From Thalassobium sp. R2A62 (GTDB lineage: Bacteria > Pseudomonadota > Alphaproteobacteria > Rhodobacterales > Rhodobacteraceae): a stretch of 64,000 nt of DNA. How positions within the stretch are numbered: the first letter of the stretch is position 1; every line of letters begins with the position of its first letter. A program made the position numbers and the translations under genes. This document shows, piece by piece, positions 1-8,938 of this stretch. The notes beneath the pieces were generated by a model. It was not told where the DNA came from, did not search any database, and was given only the letters and a program-made list of their open reading frames with translations. The DNA lies in NCBI RefSeq assembly GCF_000161835.1, contig NZ_GG697169.2, positions 2,918,575 through 2,982,574 of the forward strand, given 5' to 3'.

Positions 1-43
1 GTGGACAGAGGGCGGCCTGATCTACTCGCCACCTTTCCGCTAA
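1..43 (+). CDS. C-terminal end of amino-acid ABC transporter substrate-binding protein (partial)
   Basis: Only the last 13 codons are in the window. Reading from base 2, they end in the residues GGLIYSPPFR before a TAA stop. This tail is typical of the AapJ/BztA periplasmic binding protein for general L-amino acids, and the downstream genes are its permeases and ATPase. The 5' part lies outside the window. Assignment rests on the short tail plus context. Confidence 0.75.
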   Translation, partial: WTEGGLIYSPPFR

Positions 44-54
44 AAACTTTAGTC

Positions 55-82
55 AAAGGGCGCAGGACTTTCTGCGCCCTTT
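55..82 (+). terminator. Stem-loop after the binding-protein gene
   Basis: An 11-bp perfect inverted repeat (AAAGGGCGCAG at 55-65 and CTGCGCCCTTT at 72-82) with a 6-nt loop lies 11 bases after the stop of the binding-protein gene and 80 bases before aapQ. In ABC operons such a hairpin usually lets some transcription pass, so that binding protein is made in excess over permeases. That role is inference. Confidence 0.7.
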
Positions 83-163
83 GCATATTTAGACTATAAA
101 AAATAACCGTTTGCGCGCCATTCGCCCATTTCTGGCCAAGCAACGGAACCTAGGGAACACATC

Positions 164-1405
164 ATGACAATTTTGACCGACCCTCCTAAGGAGTCGTTCC
201 GGCTGTCTATGCTGTTGAACGATACGCGATACCGGTCCTTGACGTTTCAGGTCATCGCAGCAATCGCTCTGGCATTTTCAATTCTTTATCTGGCCAACAA
301 CTTGGCCCGTAACCTCGCCGATCAAGGTCTGAGCATTAGCTTTGCCTTTTTGGGCGCGCCTGCCGGCTACGATATTAACCAACGCCTCATTGAGTACACC
401 AGCCAATCGACCAACCTCAGGGCTGCCTTCGTCGGCATTCTGAATACGTTGCTCGTGGCGTTTCTCGCATGTGTGACGGCTACGATCTTTGGCGTCCTCG
501 CCGGTGTTTTGCGACTTTCCAAGAACTGGCTCGTTGCCAAAATCATGGCGTTCTACGTTGAGATTTTCCGCAACATTCCGGTGCTGATCTGGATCATTAT
601 TATCTTTACGATCATGACTGCGGTTCTTCCGGGACCACGGGCATTCCGTGGCGATGATGCGACTGCATCCATGTTCCTTGGGGTTTCGGCCTTCACGAAC
701 CGTGGTATCTACATTCCGGGTCCATACTTTACGCGCGGCTTTGGCGCGGCAGAGTTGGGCGCCGTTTGGGACTGGGTTCTGGTTCTTGGACTGTTGGTTG
801 CGTCCTTCTTTGGTGCCCGCGCTGTGAACGCTCGCGCGACACGTATCCAAGAAGCGACTGGTATCCGTCCTGCGACACTGACGACGAACCTCGCTATCTG
901 GTTTGGTCCGCTGATCGTGGTGGCATTGGCTCTGGGCCTCACTTTTGAAATCCCAGAGCTCAAGGGCTTTAACTTCAAGGGTGGCATCAAAGTTGGTGGT
1001 CCACTGATCGCGATCTGGTTTGCGCTGTCGATCTACACTGGCGCCTTTATCGCAGAGAACGTGCGTGCGGGTATCCTAGCGGTGTCCAAAGGTCAGACCG
1101 AAGCTGCTGCGGCACTGGGCATTCGCCCTGGTCGCATCATGAGCCTCGTGATCCTGCCTCAGGCGCTGCGTGTGATTATCCCACCTCTGATTTCGAATTA
1201 TTTGAACATCACCAAGAACTCGTCACTGGCGATCTTGGTGGGTTATGCAGATGTTACTGCGACGCTGGGCGGGATTACCCTGAACCAGACCGGTCGCGCC
1301 ATCGAATGTGTCTTGTTGCTGATGTTGTTCTATCTCGTGATCTCTTTGCTGATCTCGGGGATCATCAACATCTACAACAACTCAGTCAAGCTAAAGGAGC
1401 GTTGA
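164..1405 (+). CDS. aapQ: General L-amino acid ABC transporter permease AapQ/BztB
   Basis: Inner-membrane permease of a polar amino-acid uptake system, 413 residues. Several hydrophobic segments are evident, including residues about 20-45, 80-105 and 120-150. The conserved ABC-permease EAA loop (EAAAALGIRPGR) begins near residue 313 and is followed by a typical HisM/GlnP-like end. The long stretch between the first membrane helices and the transport domain is characteristic of AapQ/BztB and makes it longer than ordinary GlnP-type permeases. It is followed by aapM after a 3-base gap, so the two are co-transcribed and should form a heterodimer energised by AapP. Confidence 0.93.
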   Translation: MTILTDPPKESFRLSMLLNDTRYRSLTFQVIAAIALAFSILYLANNLARNLADQGLSISFAFLGAPAGYDINQRLIEYTSQSTNLRAAFVGILNTLLVAFLACVTATIFGVLAGVLRLSKNWLVAKIMAFYVEIFRNIPVLIWIIIIFTIMTAVLPGPRAFRGDDATASMFLGVSAFTNRGIYIPGPYFTRGFGAAELGAVWDWVLVLGLLVASFFGARAVNARATRIQEATGIRPATLTTNLAIWFGPLIVVALALGLTFEIPELKGFNFKGGIKVGGPLIAIWFALSIYTGAFIAENVRAGILAVSKGQTEAAAALGIRPGRIMSLVILPQALRVIIPPLISNYLNITKNSSLAILVGYADVTATLGGITLNQTGRAIECVLLLMLFYLVISLLISGIINIYNNSVKLKER

Positions 1406-1408
1406 TCA

Positions 1409-2707
1409 ATGTCTGATACACATTCTCAATCGGTCGCGTTCGTTCGCACCGAAGATGTCCCACCTGCACCACCCCCCGCAAACGCGACGGGCCCGGTGAA
1501 ATGGATCAAGGACAACCTCTTTGCGACACCGGCAAACTCGGTTCTGACTGTCATTGCGTTGCTGGTCATCTACATGGTCCTCAGCGGCACCTTGCCTTGG
1601 GTGTTCAATGGTATCTGGGATTCGCCAAGTCTTGCGGTTTGCCGCGAGATGCTGAACGGCGAAAGCGGTGCCTGCTTTGCGGTCCTGACGGAACGTTGGA
1701 ATCAACTCTTGTTTGGTTTCAAATACCCAAGCGATCTTTACTGGCGTCCTGCGTTGGCATTTGCTCTCTTGTTTGTTGCAGCGGCTCCTGTCCTGTTCTT
1801 TGATCTTCCGCGCAAGATTTTGATCTTTACAGGCCTCTATCCGTTCATTGCGTACTACCTGATCTGGGGTGGCTCGATCTTTACGCCACTTCTCGCTCTG
1901 GCTGGCTTTGTTGCTGGTGGCTACGTCTACCAACGGTTCGTCAAAGGTAGCTTTGCTGTTGGTTTCTTCGGAGCCATCGCCGCAGCGGTGCTGGTTTGGA
2001 CCATTGGCGGCTTTATCATCCCGAGTTCGGAAATCACCGAAGGCGCAATGCAGTCGGTACAGTCGCGTGACTTGGGTGGCTTTATGCTGAACATGATGCT
2101 CGGCGTGACCTGTGTGTCGCTGTCCTTGCCGATCGGGATCGCATTGGCCTTGGGTCGTCAGTCCAGCATGCCAATCATCAAATACATCTGCGTTGTGTTC
2201 ATTGAATTCATTCGCGGTGTGCCGTTGATTACCCTGCTGTTCGTGGCATCGGTTATGCTGTCGTATTTCTTCCCACCTGAGGCGACCGTGGACTTGTTCC
2301 TGCGGGTTGTCATCATGATCACCATCTTCTCGGCGGCCTATATTGCCGAGGTGGTACGTGGTGGTTTGGCTGCGTTGCCAAAGGGACAGTACGAAGCTGC
2401 AGATAGCTTGGGGCTCGATTATACCCAAGCGATGCGACTGATCATTTTGCCTCAGGCGCTCAAGATCTCGATCCCGGGTATCGTGAACGTATCTGTGGGT
2501 CTGTTCAAAGACACCACTCTCGTATCGGTCATTTCGATGTTCGATATGGTGGGCATGATCCGCGGGCCGATCTTGGCTTCGACAGAATGGAACGGTGTGT
2601 ATTGGGAACTCTTTGCATTCGCAGCGCTCCTGTTCTTCATCGTCTGCTACGGCATCTCGCAATACTCACAATGGCTCGAGCGTCGTCTCGCGACCGATCA
2701 CAAATAA
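1409..2707 (+). CDS. aapM: General L-amino acid ABC transporter permease AapM/BztC
   Basis: Second permease of the amino-acid importer, 432 residues. It has a cytoplasmic N-terminus of about 40 residues rich in Pro/Ala, then multiple membrane helices. The EAA loop (EAADSLGLDYTQ) begins near residue 329 and contacts the ATPase. The size and the internal insertion with extra helices (about residues 110-190) fit AapM/BztC rather than a short HisM homologue. It starts 3 bases after aapQ and ends 12 bases before aapP, whose ribosome site AGGAGG lies in the gap, so the three form one transcription unit. Confidence 0.93.
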   Translation: MSDTHSQSVAFVRTEDVPPAPPPANATGPVKWIKDNLFATPANSVLTVIALLVIYMVLSGTLPWVFNGIWDSPSLAVCREMLNGESGACFAVLTERWNQLLFGFKYPSDLYWRPALAFALLFVAAAPVLFFDLPRKILIFTGLYPFIAYYLIWGGSIFTPLLALAGFVAGGYVYQRFVKGSFAVGFFGAIAAAVLVWTIGGFIIPSSEITEGAMQSVQSRDLGGFMLNMMLGVTCVSLSLPIGIALALGRQSSMPIIKYICVVFIEFIRGVPLITLLFVASVMLSYFFPPEATVDLFLRVVIMITIFSAAYIAEVVRGGLAALPKGQYEAADSLGLDYTQAMRLIILPQALKISIPGIVNVSVGLFKDTTLVSVISMFDMVGMIRGPILASTEWNGVYWELFAFAALLFFIVCYGISQYSQWLERRLATDHK

Positions 2708-2719
2708 GGAGGCCAGACT

Positions 2720-3487
2720 ATGGCTGATACAGCACAAATGCAGGTGTCCGACGAGGTCGCGATCACCATTCAGAATATGAACAAATGGTACGGCACATTT
2801 CACGTGCTGCGGAACATCGATCTTACGGTGAACCGTGGCGAACGGATTGTTGTCTGTGGTCCATCTGGTTCTGGCAAATCGACGCTCATCCGGTGCATCA
2901 ACGCACTGGAAGAGCACCAGCAGGGATCGATCGAAGTCGATGGCACATTGTTGTCCTCGGACCTCAAAAACATCGACAAGATCCGTTCAGAGGTGGGGAT
3001 GTGTTTCCAGCACTTTAACCTGTTCCCGCACCTGAGCATTCTCGACAACCTGACGCTGGCTCCGATCTGGGTGCGTAAAACGCCCAAGAAAGAAGCCGAA
3101 GAAGTTGCGATGCACTACCTTGAAAAGGTGAAGATCCCTGATCAGGCGAACAAGTTCCCTGGTCAATTGTCTGGTGGTCAGCAGCAGCGTGTGGCGATTG
3201 CTCGCTCGCTCTGCATGAAGCCGCGCATCATGCTCTTTGACGAGCCGACATCGGCGTTGGACCCAGAGATGATCAAGGAAGTTCTGGACACAATGATCGA
3301 GCTTGCCGAGGAAGGCATGACTATGATCTGCGTTACGCACGAGATGGGCTTTGCTCGTCAGGTTGCTAACCGCGTGATCTTTATGGACGCAGGCCAGATC
3401 GTCGAACAGAACGAGCCAGAAGAGTTCTTTAACAACCCAAAGTCCGAGCGGACCCAGTTGTTCCTGAGCCAGATTCTCGGCCACTAA
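2720..3487 (+). CDS. aapP: General L-amino acid ABC transporter ATP-binding protein AapP/BztD
   Basis: ATPase subunit of the amino-acid importer, 255 residues. The Walker A motif GPSGSGKST is at 47-55, the Q-loop region around 97, the ABC signature LSGGQ at 150-154, Walker B with the catalytic Glu (IMLFDEP) at 170-176, and the switch His in VTHEMGF further on. This is the GlnQ/HisP-type polar amino-acid ATPase class. An AGGAGG ribosome site precedes the ATG. It is the last gene of the operon and is followed by a strong bidirectional terminator. Confidence 0.95.
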   Translation: MADTAQMQVSDEVAITIQNMNKWYGTFHVLRNIDLTVNRGERIVVCGPSGSGKSTLIRCINALEEHQQGSIEVDGTLLSSDLKNIDKIRSEVGMCFQHFNLFPHLSILDNLTLAPIWVRKTPKKEAEEVAMHYLEKVKIPDQANKFPGQLSGGQQQRVAIARSLCMKPRIMLFDEPTSALDPEMIKEVLDTMIELAEEGMTMICVTHEMGFARQVANRVIFMDAGQIVEQNEPEEFFNNPKSERTQLFLSQILGH

Positions 3488-3505
3488 GTTCGAAGAAACT
3501 CAAAC

Positions 3506-3539
3506 AAAACGCCGGGGCGAGAGATCGCCTCGGCGTTTT
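3506..3539. terminator. Bidirectional terminator between aapP and the SixA-like gene
   Basis: Arms AAAACGCCGGGGCGA (3506-3520) and TCGCCTCGGCGTTTT (3525-3539) pair along 15 bp with one G-T wobble and a 4-nt loop. A T-run flanks the stem in both orientations, so it can end the aap operon from the left and the minus-strand argB operon from the right. Confidence 0.9.
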
Positions 3540-3544
3540 GCGTT

Positions 3545-4057
3545 TTAGGTGGTCGCGCGGGTGAAATCCCGAGGCACCACAAAGTTGCGGACGCGTCCCG
3601 TGCCCAACTCGACGGTCTTCCAATCCTCTGTTGGGAAATCCACAACCAGTGTGGCGCCTGTTGGATAAACATCGAAACGGGGATGTGCCGGGGCTGTATC
3701 AACAGCGCCCCGTGCGAACATGCTGATCCCCGGATTGTGGCCGACGATGGCCACGCAGTTTCCAGATGCGGATTGAAGTTCGCTCAGCAAAGTATCAGGG
3801 GACGCGTGATACAGCGCCTCTCGTTTATCGACGCTGTGTTCCGGAAGATTGAGTGCGATCCGGTCCCAAGTCTCAACAGTCCGGGCAGCGGCAGATACGA
3901 GCACCTCATCTGGGTGATAGCCGCCGTCCCCTAGCCATTTACCAATAGCGTCTGCGCCGACTTGGCCCCTTTGATTGAGCGGGCGTTCAAAATCATCGGC
4001 ATCTAGATCGTCCCAGCTCGATTTTGCGTGGCGGATGAGGATCAGTCGTTTTGTCAT
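3545..4057 (-). CDS. SixA-like histidine phosphatase
   Basis: Small histidine-phosphatase-superfamily protein, 170 residues. The N-terminal RHG-type motif LILIRHAKSSW has the phospho-acceptor His at residue 10, and the second catalytic His sits in VGHNPG at about 107. Length and motif match SixA, which removes phosphate from phospho-histidine proteins, although the substrate here is unknown. It is the last gene of the minus-strand series; its start overlaps the end of the upstream ferredoxin-like gene by 4 bases, so the two are probably translationally coupled. Confidence 0.88.
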   Translation of the reverse strand: MTKRLILIRHAKSSWDDLDADDFERPLNQRGQVGADAIGKWLGDGGYHPDEVLVSAAARTVETWDRIALNLPEHSVDKREALYHASPDTLLSELQSASGNCVAIVGHNPGISMFARGAVDTAPAHPRFDVYPTGATLVVDFPTEDWKTVELGTGRVRNFVVPRDFTRATT

Positions 4058-4710
4058 GACGGGTTAAACGCCTTCATATGAAAGGCCGATTGCGCAGGTC
4101 GGCGACCAAAGGATTGGCTGACCGGACAGGCCCGCCTGACGGCGCACCCTTGGGTCATGCAGTCTAATCCCGCCGGCGTTCCTAGGAACGTTTTGCAAGC
4201 GGGGACATCATACCCCTCGGGCGTCATGGCCCCCACAGGACAGGCAGTGATGCAGGGCGTACCTGCGCAAGTCTCACAAGGGTTAGCCCCAGTCTCGGGC
4301 AATTCGATACGATCCGTCAATGCCAGAGCGCCACGATAGGACAGCATCAAGCCTGTTTCATCATGCACCAATAGTCCGACAGGCGATGAAAAGCACCGGC
4401 CCGACCTCGTGGCCCATGCGATAAATGGTTGGTAGGGCGGGCCGCTAAACGGAAACACTGGGTGCGCCCCAAGTGATTTAGCGAGGTTTCCAATGATCCG
4501 CGTGGACCACCGATCAAGAGGATCATCTTGTCCATCAGAAAATTCAGGAGCGTCGTGAATGGTGTCCCAGAAATCGGGGCCATTGGGTCCAAGCAACAAA
4601 ACGGTTTTTGTATTGGGGGGTAGGTCGTCGTCGGTTGATGCGTGGAATCCTCCGTAGATCGTTAGATCGACGTCGCGGGCGGCGTCATCATTATCGGCGT
4701 AGCTCGTCAT
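4054..4710 (-). CDS. 4Fe-4S ferredoxin-domain protein
   Basis: Protein of 218 residues with an N-terminal part of unknown function and a C-terminal pair of iron-sulfur clusters. Cysteines at about 145, 148, 153 and 157 form a CxxCxxxxCxxxCP motif. Cysteines at about 172, 184, 189 and 195 supply a second set ending in CP. The arrangement resembles the ferredoxin part of epoxyqueuosine reductase (QueG), but the protein is shorter and lacks the cobalamin-binding part, so QueG activity is not claimed. It overlaps argB and the SixA-like gene by 4 bases each. The substrate is unknown. Confidence 0.8.
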   Translation of the reverse strand: MTSYADNDDAARDVDLTIYGGFHASTDDDLPPNTKTVLLLGPNGPDFWDTIHDAPEFSDGQDDPLDRWSTRIIGNLAKSLGAHPVFPFSGPPYQPFIAWATRSGRCFSSPVGLLVHDETGLMLSYRGALALTDRIELPETGANPCETCAGTPCITACPVGAMTPEGYDVPACKTFLGTPAGLDCMTQGCAVRRACPVSQSFGRRPAQSAFHMKAFNPS

Positions 4711-5570
4711 GTGGACCGGATAATCGAACCCGCCCCGTGTTCGGTATAAAGCTCCAGAAGGCTCGCGTTCGGCGCGCGCCCGTCCAGAATAACCGCCGCA
4801 CGTACACCACCGTTAATCGCATCTAGCGCTGTCTCGGTCTTAGGGATCATGCCCGCCGCAATTGTGCCGTCGGCAATCAGATCCGCGATCTGTGCTGGGT
4901 TCAGCTCGGTCAGAACTTCGCCTGACTTGTCTTTGACGCCGGCGACATCCGTTAGCAGCAATAGACGATCCGCCTTGAGCGCTGCGGCAATCGCGCCGGC
5001 CATTGTGTCGCCGTTGACGTTGAAGGTCTCACCATTTCGACCTGCCCCGAGGGGTGCAATGACGGGGATCAGACCGTCATTGAACAGTGTCTTGAGTAGG
5101 CTGGTGTCGATATCGGCAGGGGTGCCCACAAATCCTAGTTCTGCATTGGTCTGATCGCAGACCACTAGGTTTGCATCCTTACCTGACAGGCCAACAGCAC
5201 GGCCATCTTGGCCACTGATCGCTTGGACAATCCGCTTGTTCACTTGACCGGACAAAACCATTTCGACCACTTCGACGGTCGCTTGGTCAGTCACGCGTTT
5301 GCCGTTCACAAACTCAGACTGGATATCCAGTTTGCCCAGCATCTCGTTGATCATAGGGCCGCCACCATGGACGATCACGGGGTTCACACCGACCTGCTGC
5401 ATTAGCACCACGTCTCGGGCAAAACTCTCCATCGCTTGGGCCGAACCCATCGCGTGGCCACCCAATTTGATCACCACAACCGCGCCCGAATACCGTTGAA
5501 GGTATGGCAGGGCAGACGACAACGTGCTTGCGGTGGAAATCCAATCGCGGTTCATATCTTGTTTCTTCAT
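4707..5570 (-). CDS. argB: Acetylglutamate kinase
   Basis: Phosphorylates N-acetyl-L-glutamate with ATP in the second step of arginine synthesis; cytoplasmic. The 287-residue length is normal for ArgB. The glycine-rich KLGGHAMG near residue 35, the substrate loop VHGGGPMIN near 68-76 and the C-terminal [12 protein letters not shown] and LLTDVAGV segments of the amino-acid kinase family are all present. ATG at 5570 is taken; an in-frame ATG five codons later is the alternative. The 3' end overlaps the ferredoxin-like gene by 4 bases. Confidence 0.97.
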   Translation of the reverse strand: MKKQDMNRDWISTASTLSSALPYLQRYSGAVVVIKLGGHAMGSAQAMESFARDVVLMQQVGVNPVIVHGGGPMINEMLGKLDIQSEFVNGKRVTDQATVEVVEMVLSGQVNKRIVQAISGQDGRAVGLSGKDANLVVCDQTNAELGFVGTPADIDTSLLKTLFNDGLIPVIAPLGAGRNGETFNVNGDTMAGAIAAALKADRLLLLTDVAGVKDKSGEVLTELNPAQIADLIADGTIAAGMIPKTETALDAINGGVRAAVILDGRAPNASLLELYTEHGAGSIIRST

Positions 5571-5624
5571 TTCGGCCTCGCTGCGGCTACTATGACGCAG
5601 CCGTTCAGTTTGGGAAAGTCGCTG

Positions 5625-6278
5625 TTATTCCAGACCGGCAATAATCGAACGCAGGGTTTTGATGCCGTCGCCCTTTTCAGAGCTCGTCAGAACGATCTCG
5701 GGATAGGCCGCTGGGTGTTTGGCCAGCGCACCGCGGACTTGGTCCATGATCCGCTCGCGTTCTTTCAGTTTGACTTTGTCCGCCTTGGTGAGAACCGCTT
5801 GAAACGTAACCGCAGCACTGTCGAGCAACGACATGATTTCGTCGTCTACAGGTTTCACACCGTGGCGCGCGTCGATCAGAACGAATGCACGCCGTAGGGT
5901 TTGTCGCCCCGACAGGTATTGCTTGAGCAGCCGCTGCCATTTTTCAACGACGGTGAGTGGTGCATTGGCAAAGCCATAGCCAGGAAGGTCAACCAGATAG
6001 CCGTGCTCACCCATTGTGAAGTAGTTAATCTCTTGGGTCCGCCCCGGCGTGTTTGACGCGCGTGCCAATCCTTTGCGCCCCGTCAGCGCATTGATCAAAG
6101 TCGATTTACCGACGTTGGACCGCCCCGCAAAACACACTTCGATCCGGTCAGGGTCAGGCAGGCCGGACATGGCGACCACACCTTTTACAAAGTCGGTCTC
6201 TCCTGCGAACAAGAGACGGCCACGTTCACGCGCTGCATCGTCTGGTGTCTGGGCGAGTGGAAAAGGTAACTGTTTCAT
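5625..6278 (-). CDS. engB: Ribosome biogenesis GTPase EngB (YihA/YsxC)
   Basis: Essential GTPase of the TrmE-Era-EngA family that assists large-subunit assembly. In its 217 residues the G1 loop GRSNVGKST is at 52-60, the G2/switch region includes NTPGRTQEINYF, G3 is DLPGYG and G4 is TKAD. It sits between the MOSC gene (4-base overlap at its start) and argB, the usual alphaproteobacterial order downstream of yidC. Confidence 0.96.
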   Translation of the reverse strand: MKQLPFPLAQTPDDAARERGRLLFAGETDFVKGVVAMSGLPDPDRIEVCFAGRSNVGKSTLINALTGRKGLARASNTPGRTQEINYFTMGEHGYLVDLPGYGFANAPLTVVEKWQRLLKQYLSGRQTLRRAFVLIDARHGVKPVDDEIMSLLDSAAVTFQAVLTKADKVKLKERERIMDQVRGALAKHPAAYPEIVLTSSEKGDGIKTLRSIIAGLE

Positions 6279-7021
6279 AGGAATACGACCTCGTCCGTCT
6301 CTGTGATGAGGCCACCCTTGGATACGGTCGCATAGACACCAAAATCTTGATGCCCGAATGTGCCGTTTAGGGTCGCCAGTGTGTTAAGATCGTATTGGCC
6401 AGTTTCAGGGTTGGCTGTCGTCGCCCTGCACCGTTCGATCGGGGCTGTGATGGTGAATTCGGCTGTGCCAATCCGCAATTCACGACCGACCCAACCGAAC
6501 TCTTCCCAAGGCTCGAAACCGTCCAGCCATAGATTGCCACGAAAACGCATCATTGAAACGTCGGCATCCATTGCGCGACCCAGATCGGCGAGCGAGTTAA
6601 AGGAAAGTAAGCTAATCGACGGATAGGGCGTGTCGGTCATGCCGCGGTCAGGCACACGAACAATTTGTGCGGATTGCGCACGGTTCTTGGGCATCAGGGG
6701 TTTGACCCATGCCAAGAACGCGTCGGCCTCGGTGTCTGGGTTGAACGTCAATGTGCCGTTGCGCGGATGCTCTAGAGTGACAGTGCCTGCCGCCTCATCA
6801 GCAGTGGCCGAAATCGCCATTAATTCCGACGCTTTGGAGCCGCGTGAAAAATTCACACACTCAGCCCAGTCGCTGCCGTTGGTCTTGGCCGCCTCATGGG
6901 CAACAGCCCAACGCCGATCCCATGGCATCGTTTTCATCGCTGCGAGATCGACTGAATGAATACGCTCGCGCCCGTGCGACTTGATCGGGTGCCGCCAAAT
7001 TTGCGCAAGCGTTCCCATCAC
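6275..7021 (-). CDS. MOSC domain protein
   Basis: Predicted 248-residue protein with an N-terminal MOSC beta-barrel segment (starting LAQIWRHPIKSHGRERI) and a C-terminal MOSC domain with FRGNLWLDGFEPWEEFGWVG and a conserved Cys in ERCRATTANPETG. These residues match the molybdenum-cofactor sulfurase C-terminal and YiiM/YcbX-like families, which bind a sulfur or molybdenum-cofactor-related ligand. The substrate is not identifiable. It overlaps yidC and engB by 4 bases each, indicating translational coupling in the housekeeping operon. Confidence 0.9.
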   Translation of the reverse strand: MMGTLAQIWRHPIKSHGRERIHSVDLAAMKTMPWDRRWAVAHEAAKTNGSDWAECVNFSRGSKASELMAISATADEAAGTVTLEHPRNGTLTFNPDTEADAFLAWVKPLMPKNRAQSAQIVRVPDRGMTDTPYPSISLLSFNSLADLGRAMDADVSMMRFRGNLWLDGFEPWEEFGWVGRELRIGTAEFTITAPIERCRATTANPETGQYDLNTLATLNGTFGHQDFGVYATVSKGGLITETDEVVFL

Positions 7022-8823
7022 TCGGCGTCCGTTTTCTTCCGGCTTAGGCTTGCGCGGATGTTGCCGAACACGTCAGGTTTCACACCTTGGCTTCTCATGA
7101 TGAGATACTGCTGCGTGAACGTGATCGTGTTGTTCGCAATCCAATACAGAACCAGACCAGATGCAAAGCTACCCAGCATGAACATGAACACCCATGGCAT
7201 CCAAGCAAAGATCATTTTTTGGGTTGGATCGGTGGGGGCCGGGTTCAGTTTTTGCTGCATCCACATCGAGATGCCCAGAATGATTGGCAACACACCGAGC
7301 GAAAGGATGAACAACAGCGAACCAGATTCAGGAGTATTGAACGGCAACAGGCCAAACAGGTTCAAGATCGAAGAGGGATCAGGCGCTGACAAGTCGCGGA
7401 TCCAACCCATCCATTCAGCGTGACGCAGTTCGATCGTGACAAAGATCACTTTGTAGAGCGAAAAGAAGATCGGAATCTGAAGCAGGATCGGCACACAACC
7501 TGAGGCGGGGTTTACCTTGTTGTCTTTGTAAAGTTTCATCATGCCCTGCTGGAGCTTCTGACGGTCGTCGCCAGACGCTTCCTTCAGCTTTTCCATTTCA
7601 GGCTGCAGTTCTTTCATTCTAGCCATCGAAACATACGACTTGTACGCGAGGGGCAACAGAATGGCCTTGATGATCAGCGTCAGTACGATGATCGACCAAC
7701 CCATGTTTCCGATTACGCCGTTCAGCCAATGCAGCAATGCAAAGATCGGTTTGGTCAGGAAGAAGAACCAACCCCAGTCAATGCTGTCGAGAAAGCCGTC
7801 AATGCCACCATCATTTTGATAGTTGCGGATGGCTTCCCATTCCTTGGCACCAGCAAAGAGCTGGGTCGATACAGCGGCCGTCGCGCCTACTGCGACAGTC
7901 TGGGTCGGCATCAATGCTTCTGTTTGGTAGATGTCGTTGCGTGGGTTGTAGATCGCGGATGACTTGAATGCCGAACCTTGGGTCGGAACGATGTTGGTCA
8001 TCCAGTATTTATCGGTAAAACCAACCCAGCCGTTTTCCGTGACATCGATCGATTCTGCTGGCGCGCCGCGGCGCGCATCGATGTCAAAATCGGGCATGTC
8101 GTTGTAGTCGATTTCCTGCAGTTCGCCGTCAGACATCCGCACAACGCCTTCGTGCAGGATAAAGAACCCTACCGTGTCCGGTTCGCCGTGACGCGCAATG
8201 AACCCATAAGGGGCAAGAGCAACTTCAGTGCTTGTCGTGTTCTCGACAGATTGTGTGATGTTGAACATGTAGTCTTCGTCGACCGAGATTTCACGACGGA
8301 ACGTTAGGCCTGCACCATTGTCCCAAGCCAGCGTGACTGCGTCCGAGGTGTTGAGCGTGTCGCCGCTTTCGACGGTCCAAAGCGTGTTCGGACCCGGAAC
8401 TGCGTCGGCCGCAACGCCCTGAGCTGCAGCCCAGCCGTACAGCGCATAGTAGGCGTTGTCGGTACCTACCGGTGATAAGAGGCGCACAACCTCTTCGGCG
8501 TCCAATTCAATTGGGTAATCCTTGAGAGATAGATCATCCAAGCGGCCGCCCAAGAGCGAGATCGAGCCAGACAATTTTTCTGTTTCGATGGCGATGCGCG
8601 GCGCGTCTGACGCTTCTGCTTCCTGCTCGGGTTCTGCCTCACCCGTCGTCGGGGCAATTCCTGTGTCAGCGGTTGGAACCGTTGCGCCATCGATGGATTG
8701 CGCAGTTTCAGCTGTGATAGGATCTACGACTGGCTCTTCTGGTGGAAAGAGCACAAACCATACGAGAATGACGAGAAAGCTCAGAGCTGTTGCGAGGATG
8801 AGATTCTTGTTCTGATCGTCCAT
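7018..8823 (-). CDS. yidC: Membrane protein insertase YidC
   Basis: Inner-membrane insertase and chaperone, 601 residues, of the Gram-negative type. There is an N-terminal membrane anchor (about 9-27), a low-complexity acidic linker, and a large periplasmic domain containing conserved GFI and YWMTNIVP-type segments. The five-helix insertase core begins at about 370 with WGWFFFLTKPIFALLHWL and includes KYM/MSMARMKELQPEM and NPASGCVPILLQIPIFFSLYKV. In this genome ttcA and a signalling gene lie between yidD and yidC, so yidC is likely to have its own promoter in the 8824-8938 gap. Confidence 0.97.
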   Translation of the reverse strand: MDDQNKNLILATALSFLVILVWFVLFPPEEPVVDPITAETAQSIDGATVPTADTGIAPTTGEAEPEQEAEASDAPRIAIETEKLSGSISLLGGRLDDLSLKDYPIELDAEEVVRLLSPVGTDNAYYALYGWAAAQGVAADAVPGPNTLWTVESGDTLNTSDAVTLAWDNGAGLTFRREISVDEDYMFNITQSVENTTSTEVALAPYGFIARHGEPDTVGFFILHEGVVRMSDGELQEIDYNDMPDFDIDARRGAPAESIDVTENGWVGFTDKYWMTNIVPTQGSAFKSSAIYNPRNDIYQTEALMPTQTVAVGATAAVSTQLFAGAKEWEAIRNYQNDGGIDGFLDSIDWGWFFFLTKPIFALLHWLNGVIGNMGWSIIVLTLIIKAILLPLAYKSYVSMARMKELQPEMEKLKEASGDDRQKLQQGMMKLYKDNKVNPASGCVPILLQIPIFFSLYKVIFVTIELRHAEWMGWIRDLSAPDPSSILNLFGLLPFNTPESGSLLFILSLGVLPIILGISMWMQQKLNPAPTDPTQKMIFAWMPWVFMFMLGSFASGLVLYWIANNTITFTQQYLIMRSQGVKPDVFGNIRASLSRKKTDAE

Positions 8824-8873
8824 TTGGAACCGCCGTTCGACAAGTGAAAAGGTTTCGGTGGTTCAACAGGCGC

Positions 8874-8896
8874 AGACCCCAAAGGTCAAGGGGTCT
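8874..8896 (-). terminator. Short hairpin upstream of yidC
   Basis: A 7-bp stem (AGACCCC at 8874-8880, GGGGTCT at 8890-8896) lies between the end of the GGDEF-EAL gene and the start of yidC. No clear T-run follows, so it may be a weak terminator or only a leader structure. Confidence 0.35.
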
Positions 8897-8938
8897 TCGC
8901 TTGTTTTGCGTGGGTGATGCACCTCGATTGCGTCTGGG

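Noticed and set aside
1406-2662. Long minus-strand open frame opposite aapM
   Set aside because: It is rich in His, Arg, Gln and Asp, has no recognisable domain, and lies wholly under a clear ABC permease gene. It is a shadow of codon bias.
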